Source of the DNA: Acidobacteriota bacterium
GTDB lineage: Bacteria; Acidobacteriota; Vicinamibacteria; Vicinamibacterales; UBA2999
Assembly: GCA_020851835.1 (NCBI GenBank)
Contig: JADZBZ010000276.1
Span: forward strand, 1-5,827
Direction: 5' to 3'
DNA: 5,827 bases
The notes below the pieces were generated by a model. That model had not been told where the DNA came from. It was given only the letters and a program-made list of their open reading frames with translations, and did no database searches. Shown in pieces: positions 1 through 4,995 of the stretch. The position numbers and the translations under genes were made by a program. Each line of letters begins with the position of its first letter. Within the stretch, counting starts at the first letter, position 1.

Positions 1-309
1 CGGCACATCGAACCGATCCGTGCCTCGGCGCATGGCGTCTCGGTCACGGTGCGCGAAGCCAGCACGGGCGGCGTCGGCCTCGAACTGGCGGGCACGCGGC
101 CCAGTGCACTGCCTCCGTACTTCAGCCTCCGGATTCCGGACTTCGGGGTGCACGTGGTGGTGAAGCGGGCGTGGATGGCCCCTGCGGGCTCGGACGTCAC
201 GCGCTGTGGCGGTACGGTTGAAGGAGACCTCCCGGACGCCGGTCAGTCGTGGTCGGAGTTCGCTCGCGACGCGCCGGCGCCCATGGTGTCGCTCGCGCGC
301 CGGCGGTAG
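1..309 (+). CDS. Probable PilZ-domain protein, C-terminal fragment (5' end off window)
   Basis: The frame is open from the first base and ends at TAG 307-309, so this is the last 102 codons of a longer gene. The segment EASTGGVGLEL (about 19-29 of the visible part) fits the second PilZ motif, [DN]xSxxG, followed by beta-strand-like stretches (YFSLRIPDFGVHVVVKRAW) and a glycine turn, as in PilZ beta barrels. Family knowledge: PilZ domains bind cyclic di-GMP and control motility, exopolysaccharide or protein partners. The RxxxR arm that also contacts the ligand normally lies 20-30 residues earlier, so it would be outside the window; c-di-GMP binding cannot be judged, and the first motif position here is Glu rather than Asp/Asn. 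The GTG at 49-51 is an internal codon, not a credible start, because the domain runs upstream of it. The gene converges with the HD-domain gene, leaving 9 bp between them. An unrelated beta-rich domain is the main alternative. Confidence 0.6.
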   Translation, partial: RHIEPIRASAHGVSVTVREASTGGVGLELAGTRPSALPPYFSLRIPDFGVHVVVKRAWMAPAGSDVTRCGGTVEGDLPDAGQSWSEFARDAPAPMVSLARRR

Positions 310-318
310 GGCGGGGCG

Positions 319-909
319 CTACGGCACCTTCGGGCGCTCGGTCGGTAACCGGGGCCCGAGCGATTGTTCCCGGTTGTCGGTCAGGTCCGACAGCTCCCGG
401 AACATGTCGGCGTTGATGCTGCCGGCATACGGCAACACGTAGTTGCGGGTTTCCTCGACGTAACGGCGCACGAACGGCGCGTCGTGCACGAACCCGAGCG
501 CCGTGAGGTTGCTGATGCGGTCGGCGAGCTTCAGCAGCCTCGCTCGCGCGCTGCCGTGCTGCATGATGCGCAGCAGGTAGCCCGACTTGGGTTCCCGCTC
601 GCCGTCGATGGTCCGAATCGTCACCTCCATCACCAGCGCGAAGACGGCGGGCCCGTCGGCGTCGATGCGGACGATCTCGTCCTGCGTGACGCCCGGCATC
701 CCGGGAGCGTCCTCGAACAGGTCGTGAATGACCGCGGCCTTGAGCAGCACGGGATCGGTGACCTTGTAGTCGAGCAGGATGGCCATCGTGCTCAACTGGT
801 GGCGGAACATGTTGCTGCCGCCCCGCCGGCGCACGCCGATGAGGGCCGTGGCCTTGACGATGTAGGGGGCCAACGTCAGATTTCGGAGTGCCTGTTCGAG
901 GTCGGACAT
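319..909 (-). CDS. HD-domain (p)ppGpp hydrolase-like protein (MESH1/SpoT-type, hydrolase only)
   Basis: This 196-residue protein matches the N-terminal hydrolase half of Rel/SpoT. Visible key residues are R28, H37 (in FRHQLSTMAILL), H62-D63 and E66-D67 (in HDLFED), then D130 and N134 (in KLADRISNL). The spacings (9, 25, 68 and 4 residues) closely follow Arg44, His53, His77-Asp78-Glu81-Glu82, Asp144 and Asn148 of the Streptococcus Rel hydrolase site. The EETRNYVLPYA stretch near 152-162 corresponds to the EET...YxPLA end of that HD domain. Family role: Mn-dependent removal of the 3' pyrophosphate from ppGpp/pppGpp in the cytoplasm. There is no synthetase, TGS or ACT domain, so this would be a small alarmone hydrolase; that substrate is inferred, and another nucleotide is possible. 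The start is ATG 907-909, with no clear Shine-Dalgarno. The gene is divergent from the PEBP gene (30 bp) and convergent with the PilZ-like gene. Confidence 0.8.
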   Translation of the reverse strand: MSDLEQALRNLTLAPYIVKATALIGVRRRGGSNMFRHQLSTMAILLDYKVTDPVLLKAAVIHDLFEDAPGMPGVTQDEIVRIDADGPAVFALVMEVTIRTIDGEREPKSGYLLRIMQHGSARARLLKLADRISNLTALGFVHDAPFVRRYVEETRNYVLPYAGSINADMFRELSDLTDNREQSLGPRLPTERPKVP

Positions 910-939
910 GGGTCTGGATGGCGTATGCTGTGGGCCATT
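910..939. promoter_or_regulatory. Compact divergent intergenic region with possible overlapping -10 boxes
   Basis: Only 30 bp separate the start codons of the leftward HD-domain gene and the rightward PEBP gene. On the minus strand CATAAT (937-942, overlapping the PEBP ATG) differs from TATAAT at one position and would give the HD gene a leader of about 20 nt. On the plus strand TATGCT (924-929) is a weaker -10 candidate for the PEBP gene and would give almost no leader. Neither gene has a recognisable Shine-Dalgarno. No good -35 box was seen for either. This is inference from short motifs only. Confidence 0.25.
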
Positions 940-1530
940 ATGCGCATTTGCACCCTGTTTGCTTCGCTCGGCGCGCTCACCCTCCTACCGCTGGGCCTGT
1001 CGGCACAGGCGCCGGCCGCTGCCGGTGGCCAGCCGCCGCGCCCGGCTCTGACGCTCACGACCACGGCGTTTCCCGACGGCGGCCCCATCCCGGCCAGGTA
1101 CACGCAGGCCGGCGATCAGGTGTCGCCCGTGCTCAATTGGACCAATGTTCCGCCCGGCACGCAGAGCTTCGTGCTGCACATGCGCGACCCGGACGTGGCC
1201 CGCAACCGCGGCACCGAGGATCAGGTGCACTGGGTGGTGTGGAACATCCCCGGGACGGCGAGCGGCCTGCCCGAAGGCGTGCCCAAAGGGGCCGACCTGC
1301 CGGACGGGAGTCATCAGATCAGCGCCAGCGGCCCGGTCTATCGGGGGCCGGGCGCGTCGGCCAGCGGGCCGATGCATCACTACACGTTCGAGCTCTACGC
1401 CCTCGACACGAAGCTCGACGTCCAGGCGGGCGCCGATGCGTGGGTGACGCGAAACGCCGTCTGGAAGGCCATGGAGGGACACGTCCTCGGCAAGGCCGTG
1501 TATGTCGGGCTCTTCCGTCGTCCACAGTAG
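940..1530 (+). CDS. Exported YbhB/YbcL-family Raf kinase inhibitor-like protein (PEBP fold)
   Basis: The protein is 196 residues from ATG 940. An N-terminal signal peptide is visible (MRIC, hydrophobic 5-20, likely cut after SAQA near residue 24), so it should be exported to the periplasm. The mature part carries the bacterial PEBP signatures in order: SPVLNW (62-67), DPD (83-85), HWVVWNIP (97-104), a GP-rich loop (131-144), then HHYTFELYALD (146-156). These line the small anion-binding pocket of the phosphatidylethanolamine-binding fold; the molecular role of the bacterial members is poorly known. The family's usual DPDAP element is changed to DPDVARN. ATG 940 is chosen because it begins the signal peptide directly; an in-frame ATG at 925 would add only five residues, and the longer upstream frame is antisense to the HD gene. 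No Shine-Dalgarno is evident. It is followed after 17 bp by the S51 peptidase gene, probably in one transcript. Confidence 0.88.
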   Translation: MRICTLFASLGALTLLPLGLSAQAPAAAGGQPPRPALTLTTTAFPDGGPIPARYTQAGDQVSPVLNWTNVPPGTQSFVLHMRDPDVARNRGTEDQVHWVVWNIPGTASGLPEGVPKGADLPDGSHQISASGPVYRGPGASASGPMHHYTFELYALDTKLDVQAGADAWVTRNAVWKAMEGHVLGKAVYVGLFRRPQ

Positions 1531-1534
1531 CCGC

Positions 1535-1539
1535 AGGAG
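1535..1539 (+). promoter_or_regulatory. Ribosome binding site of the S51 peptidase gene
   Basis: AGGAG lies 8 nt before ATG 1548, inside the 17-bp gap after the PEBP stop codon. It fixes the start of the peptidase gene and is the clearest Shine-Dalgarno in the window. The longer upstream reading of the same frame is a shadow of the PEBP gene. Confidence 0.75.
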
Positions 1540-1547
1540 TCGCGCCA

Positions 1548-2324
1548 ATGAAGCGTAGAGAATTCATTACCTCGTCCGTGCTGGGGGCGGTCGGCGCCGC
1601 CGTCGCCGCCGCCCGCGTTTCCGGGGAGGGTGCGACCGCGCGCAGGATTCTCATCGCCGGTGGGCGCTACGGCACGGCCTTCATCCGCTACATGGCCGAG
1701 CTCACCGGCAAGCCGCGCCCGAAGCTCTGCTACCTGCCGACGGCCTCGGCCGACTCGCCAAACGGCATCATCGCCTGGTACCAGAGCTGCGCACCGCTCG
1801 CTGTCGAGGCGTCGCACCAGGACAGCTTCATCGCCAGCCCTCGCCAGATGCGCAGCTGGGAGGAGGTCTTCCTCTCGGTGGACGGCATCGTGTGTTCGGG
1901 TGGCAACACGTTGAACCAGCAGGCCATCTGGAAGGCGCAGGGGATTGACGTCGTGCTGCGCCAGGCGTGGGACCGCGGCATCGTGCTGGGCGGCGCCAGC
2001 GCCGGGTCGCTCTGCTGGTTCGAGGAAGGCACCACCGACTCGCGCCCGAAGGAACTGACCAAGGTCGAGTGTCTCGGCTTTCTGAAGGGCAGCCACTCGC
2101 CGCATTACGACGCCGAAAAGGATCGGCGCCCGCTTTACCAGAAGCTCATCGGCTCGGGGCAGATGAAGCCGGGCTATGCCTGCGACAACGACGCGGGCAT
2201 TTACTTCGCGGACAACGAGGTGAAACGCGTGGTGAGCACCCGGGCCGGCGCGAAGTGCTACTACGTGAGCGTTGTCGGCGGCCAGGTGGTGGAGAAGGTG
2301 CTCGAGCCCGAGACGATCGCGTAG
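1548..2324 (+). CDS. Tat-exported S51 family serine peptidase (dipeptidase E / cyanophycinase-like)
   Basis: The protein has 258 residues. The N-terminus MKRREFITSS followed by an Ala/Gly/Val-rich stretch (11-22) is a twin-arginine (Tat) leader, so the enzyme is probably exported folded. The body has the class I glutamine amidotransferase-like fold of S51: a first strand with ILIAGG (34-39), SGGNT (117-121), and the nucleophile elbow GGASAGS with Ser151. Asp164 (in GTTD) and His186 (in SHSPHYD) sit close to the spacing of Ser120, Asp135 and His157 in peptidase E, so a complete triad is plausible. S51 members cleave Asp-X dipeptides or beta-Asp-Arg links (cyanophycin); which substrate this one uses cannot be told from sequence. 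Length matches the family plus leader. A good ribosome binding site precedes ATG 1548. It follows the exported PEBP gene closely and faces glgP tail to tail, 33 bp apart. Confidence 0.85.
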   Translation: MKRREFITSSVLGAVGAAVAAARVSGEGATARRILIAGGRYGTAFIRYMAELTGKPRPKLCYLPTASADSPNGIIAWYQSCAPLAVEASHQDSFIASPRQMRSWEEVFLSVDGIVCSGGNTLNQQAIWKAQGIDVVLRQAWDRGIVLGGASAGSLCWFEEGTTDSRPKELTKVECLGFLKGSHSPHYDAEKDRRPLYQKLIGSGQMKPGYACDNDAGIYFADNEVKRVVSTRAGAKCYYVSVVGGQVVEKVLEPETIA

Positions 2325-2357
2325 CCGTTACGCCCAAGCGTTCGTGAACCGGCCGGC
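2325..2357. other. Convergent gap between S51 peptidase and glgP; no clear terminator
   Basis: The 33 bp between the two TAG stops hold only a 4-bp stem (ACGC/GCGT, 2330-2341) and the palindrome GGCCGGCC (2351-2358). There is no U-tract on either strand. I see no convincing intrinsic terminator, so transcripts may end by Rho or read into each other. Confidence 0.4.
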
Positions 2358-4445
2358 CTATCGACGCTGCCTGCGGGCCGCACCCGGCGGCGGGGTCGCC
2401 ACCGGAGTCACATCCCAGATGAGGCGGGCGTACTCGAAGACGGTCCGATCGCTCGAAAAGACACCCATGCCGGCCACGTTCAAAACGGCGCACCGAGCCC
2501 ATTCACCGGGCTGCCGGTAGAGCGCGTCGACACGCGCCTGGCAGGCCAGGTACGAGGCGTAGTCGGCCAGCAGTAGAAAGGGGTCGCCCTCCGCCGTGAG
2601 CCGATCGAACACGGAGCGGAAGCGCGAGGGCTCGTCCGGCGAGAAGGCGCCGCCGGCGATCATGTCGAGCGCCTGCCGCAGTTCGGCATTGCATTCGTAG
2701 GCCTGCCACGGGTTGTACCCCGAGGCGCGGCATTCGGCCGCCTGCCGGGCCGTCATGCCGAAGATGAACATGTTGGCGTCGCCCACCTCGCGCCGCATCT
2801 CGATGTTGGCGCCGTCGAGCGTGCCAATCGTGAGAGCGCCGTTGAGGGCCAGCTTCATGTTGCCCGTGCCCGACGCCTCGGTGCCGGCGGTGGAGATCTG
2901 CTCCGACAGATCGCAGGCCGGGATGATCCACTCGGCATTCGACACGTTGTAGTTCGGGATGAAGACGAGTTTCAGCATGTCGCCGACGGCCGGGTCGTGG
3001 TTCACCACATCTGCCACGCCGTGGATGAGCCTGATGATCAGCTTGGCGAACCAGTAGCCGGGCGCCGCCTTGCCGCTGATGATCACGGTGCGCGGTACCA
3101 TCCCGTCGAGGCGCCCTTCCCGAATACGGTTGTAGCGCGTGACGACGTGCAGCACGTTCAACAGCTGTCGCTTGTACTCGTGGATTCGCTTGACCTGGAC
3201 GTCGAACATCGAGTCCTCGTTGACGTCGACTCCCGTCCGCTCGCGGATCAGTCGCTTGAGGCGCTGTTTGTTCTCGCGTTTCACGTCCAGGAAGCGCGCT
3301 CGGAACTCGGGCCGCTCGGCCTGCGGCGCCAGGTGCGTGAGCCCACCGAGGTCGCTCACCCAGTCCGGTCCGATTTGCCCGGTGATGAGCGAGGCCAGGC
3401 CCGGGTTGGCGTGGTGCAGCCAGCGGCGCGGCGTGACACCGTTGGTGATGTTGACGAAGGCCTCGGGCCGCAGGGCATGGAAATCGGCGAACACCTGTTG
3501 CCGCATCAGGTCGCTGTGCAGGCGCGACACGCCGTTCACGTGGTGGCTGCCGACGATGGCCAGGTTCGCCATGCGGATTCGGCGGCCGCCCTCCTCGCCG
3601 ACGATCGACATCCGCGCGAGGCGGGCGTCGTCTCCAGGGTGGGCGCGTCGCACCTGCTCGAGAAAGCGGTGGTTGATCTCGTAGATGATCTGCAGGTGGC
3701 GCGGTAGAACCCGCTCGAACAGATCCACCGGCCACGTCTCGAGCGCCTCGGGCATCAGCGTGTGGTTCGTGTACGCGAAAGTGCGGCGGGTGATATCCCA
3801 CGCCGGGTCCCATTCGAGGCCGTGCACGTCGAGCAGCAGCCGCATCAGCTCGGGAATGGCAATGGCCGGATGCGTGTCGTTCAGCTGGATCGCCACTCGC
3901 TCGGGAAACCGGCCGAAGGGCTCCTGCGCCTCGAGGAATTGCTGGAGGATGTCCTGCAGGGAGGCGGAAACGAAGAAGTACTGCTGCTTGAGCCGCAATT
4001 CGCGCCCAATCAGCGTCGAGTCGTCAGGGTACAACACCTTCGACAGCTTCTCGGACTCGGTTTTCTGCTCGACCGCCTTGAAGTAGTTGCCCTCGTTGAA
4101 GTGCCGGAGGCTGAAGTCGCGGGTCGCTCTGGCCGACCAGAGGCGGAGGTTGTTGACCGTGCCGGTGTTGTAGCCGGGCACCGGTGTGTCAAACGCCATC
4201 GCGAACACGTCGTGGGTATCCACCCACTCCACCCGCAGACGCCCGGAGGGGTCGGTCGCGTGCACCGTGCGGCCGCCGAAGCGCACGAGGAAGAGCAATT
4301 CGGGTCGCGGCACTTCCCAGGGGTTGCCGTACCGCAGCCATGTATCGGGGTGCTCGACCTGTGCCCCCTGCTCGATGGCCTGGAAGAAGAGTCCGTACTC
4401 GTAACGGATGCCGTAGCCGACGCCGGGCAGTGAGAGCGTGGCCAT
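2358..4445 (-). CDS. glgP: glgP downstream fragment: catalytic body and PLP domain
   Basis: This is the largest piece that could be translated alone, 695 residues from ATG 4443-4445. It keeps both Rossmann-like lobes and the PLP lysine (Lys531 in this numbering), but starts just after the glycine loop GNGGLGRLAA, which helps position phosphate and cofactor in phosphorylases. No Shine-Dalgarno precedes the ATG, and no ATG, GTG or TTG lies between the amber codon and it, so independent translation looks weak. A re-started product would probably be inactive or unstable. If the amber is an error, this piece is simply residues 139-833 of one protein. Confidence 0.55.
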   Translation of the reverse strand: MATLSLPGVGYGIRYEYGLFFQAIEQGAQVEHPDTWLRYGNPWEVPRPELLFLVRFGGRTVHATDPSGRLRVEWVDTHDVFAMAFDTPVPGYNTGTVNNLRLWSARATRDFSLRHFNEGNYFKAVEQKTESEKLSKVLYPDDSTLIGRELRLKQQYFFVSASLQDILQQFLEAQEPFGRFPERVAIQLNDTHPAIAIPELMRLLLDVHGLEWDPAWDITRRTFAYTNHTLMPEALETWPVDLFERVLPRHLQIIYEINHRFLEQVRRAHPGDDARLARMSIVGEEGGRRIRMANLAIVGSHHVNGVSRLHSDLMRQQVFADFHALRPEAFVNITNGVTPRRWLHHANPGLASLITGQIGPDWVSDLGGLTHLAPQAERPEFRARFLDVKRENKQRLKRLIRERTGVDVNEDSMFDVQVKRIHEYKRQLLNVLHVVTRYNRIREGRLDGMVPRTVIISGKAAPGYWFAKLIIRLIHGVADVVNHDPAVGDMLKLVFIPNYNVSNAEWIIPACDLSEQISTAGTEASGTGNMKLALNGALTIGTLDGANIEMRREVGDANMFIFGMTARQAAECRASGYNPWQAYECNAELRQALDMIAGGAFSPDEPSRFRSVFDRLTAEGDPFLLLADYASYLACQARVDALYRQPGEWARCAVLNVAGMGVFSSDRTVFEYARLIWDVTPVATPPPGAARRQRR

Positions 4446-4514
4446 GGAATCGAGGATGCAGGCCGCGAGCCGCCCGAGCCCGCCGTTGCCCAGCGCAGCA
4501 TCCTGCTCGATGTC

Positions 4515-4517
4515 CTA
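4515..4517 (-). other. In-frame amber (TAG) codon inside glgP
   Basis: The plus strand reads CTA here; on the coding strand the context is ATC TAG GAC. In remembered GlgP sequences this position, about eight residues before LGNGG, is usually Leu or Ile in a variable acidic stretch. One base change from TTG (Leu) would give TAG, though GAG, AAG, CAG, TGG and TCG are also one step away. Confidence 0.9.
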
Positions 4518-4859
4518 GATGAGGTCGAGCTCCACCTCGAGGTCGGCCAGCGCGCCGCGCAGAGCGAGGTCCAGGCCGATGTTCTGGAGGCTGTTGGACA
4601 AGAGCCGTCCCGTCAGGAACTCCAGCGACAGGTAGTAGACGCGCTTGGCGTCTGCCTGTGCCCGGCTGGTGTGCATCCACCCCTCAACCAGGCGGTCTCG
4701 TACGGCCAGTGCCGTGGCGTGCAGCCAGTCGCGGGACGTGGCCGCGAGCGGATCCTTGCCCACCGAGTAGACGAGCCTGTGGGTGATGGCCTCACGGAGG
4801 GACGCGCGGTCGCGGCCGAGCGGTTCACGCTCGACGACCGCGCGAGAAACGGGGATCAT
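4515..4859 (-). CDS. glgP: glgP upstream fragment: N-terminal 114 residues, ends at amber
   Basis: Translation from ATG 4857-4859 yields 114 residues before TAG 4515-4517. It holds the phosphorylase N-terminal helices: DWLHATALAVRDRLVEGW (44-61) and YYLSLEFLTGRLLSNSLQN (75-93), both highly typical of GlgP. It has none of the active-site lysine or phosphate-loop sequence, so alone it cannot be an enzyme. The frame is open further upstream to an ATG at 5153, but that part is antisense to the parvulin gene and unlike GlgP. The next start upstream, ATG 4890-4892, lacks a ribosome binding site, whereas AAGG sits 6 nt before 4859. Confidence 0.6.
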   Translation of the reverse strand: MIPVSRAVVEREPLGRDRASLREAITHRLVYSVGKDPLAATSRDWLHATALAVRDRLVEGWMHTSRAQADAKRVYYLSLEFLTGRLLSNSLQNIGLDLALRGALADLEVELDLI

Positions 4860-4995
4860 GTGTGACCTTGTGTGCCCTGCCGCGTCCGGCATCGACACCC
4901 GAATTCGAGACGACGGGGGATCGCCTCTCCCGTTATCGGCACACGTCGCCGCCCGGAACAGCGTCGGAGCGCACCGGGCGCGTACAATGGCGGGG
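4860..4995. promoter_or_regulatory. Divergent intergenic region between glgP and the parvulin gene
   Basis: These 136 bp must carry the promoters of both divergent genes. Rightward, TACAAT (4983-4988) is listed separately. Leftward, GATAAC (plus-strand GTTATC, 4932-4937) is a weak -10 candidate that would give glgP a leader of roughly 65 nt; no matching -35 box was found. AAGG (plus-strand CCTT, 4866-4869) is the likely glgP ribosome binding site. No operator-like inverted repeat stands out. Confidence 0.4.
4983..4988 (+). promoter_or_regulatory. -10 box of the parvulin gene, placed for a leaderless transcript
   Basis: TACAAT matches the TATAAT consensus in five of six bases. It is followed by 7 nt (GGCGGGG) and then ATG 4996, the spacing expected between a -10 hexamer and a transcription start. 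Transcription would therefore begin at or next to the start codon. No -35 box is seen at 16-18 bp spacing. No Shine-Dalgarno lies at a usable distance from ATG 4996 or from the in-frame ATG at 4987, which agrees with a leaderless mRNA. Confidence 0.55.

Larger units (their letters stand above)
2358..4859 (-). pseudogene. glgP: Glycogen/maltodextrin phosphorylase, full-length frame with one internal amber codon
   Basis: A single minus frame of 833 sense-or-amber codons, the usual glycogen phosphorylase length (about 815-840), runs from ATG 4857-4859 to TAG 2358-2360. It would release glucose-1-phosphate from alpha-1,4-glucan ends with pyridoxal phosphate in the cytoplasm. Counting the amber as codon 115, motifs are YYLSLEFLTGRLLSN (75-89), the glycine loop LGNGGLGRLAAC (123-134), YGIRYEYG (149-156), LNDTHP (326-331), GVTPRRWL (474-481), VKRIHEYKRQLLN (556-568), and the PLP site TEASGTGNMK with Lys669. 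Codon 115 is TAG (4515-4517), between ELDLI and DIEQDAALG; homologous sequence continues in the same frame on both sides, with no indel. The start is supported by AAGG 6 nt upstream (4866-4869). No glgA, glgB or glgC lies nearby. Either this is a recent nonsense mutant or the base is an error; apart from that codon the gene looks intact. Confidence 0.9.

Noticed and set aside
261..306. Imperfect direct repeat (CGCTCGCG...CGCCGGCG) and the palindrome GCGCCGGCGC near the end of the PilZ-like gene
   Set aside because: These are short GC-rich coding repeats with no U-tract after them; they are not distinguishable from base composition and not a convincing terminator.
364..939. Long open plus-strand extension upstream of the PEBP gene, in the same frame
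   Set aside because: It is antisense to the well-supported HD-domain gene, Arg/His/Val-rich and unlike PEBP; the signal peptide begins at 940.
888..1547. Upstream extension of the S51 peptidase frame
   Set aside because: This is an out-of-frame, Arg/Pro-rich shadow of the PEBP gene. The AGGAG and Tat leader mark the true start at 1548.
2503..3813. Open minus-strand frame of 436 codons within glgP
   Set aside because: It has the Arg/Pro/His-rich composition of a shifted reading of a high-GC gene and overlaps glgP, whose frame carries all the family motifs.
2997..4433. Antisense plus-strand open frames across glgP (2997-3707 and 3762-4433)
   Set aside because: These are GC-driven mirror frames with no recognisable domain, ribosome binding site or typical protein composition.
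4515..4517. TAG reassignment or pyrrolysine/selenocysteine-type recoding as the cause of the glgP amber
   Set aside because: TAG ends all five visible genes, one of them 17 bp before the next start and two pairs convergent. No recoding hairpin is evident after the codon, and phosphorylases are not known to need such a residue here.
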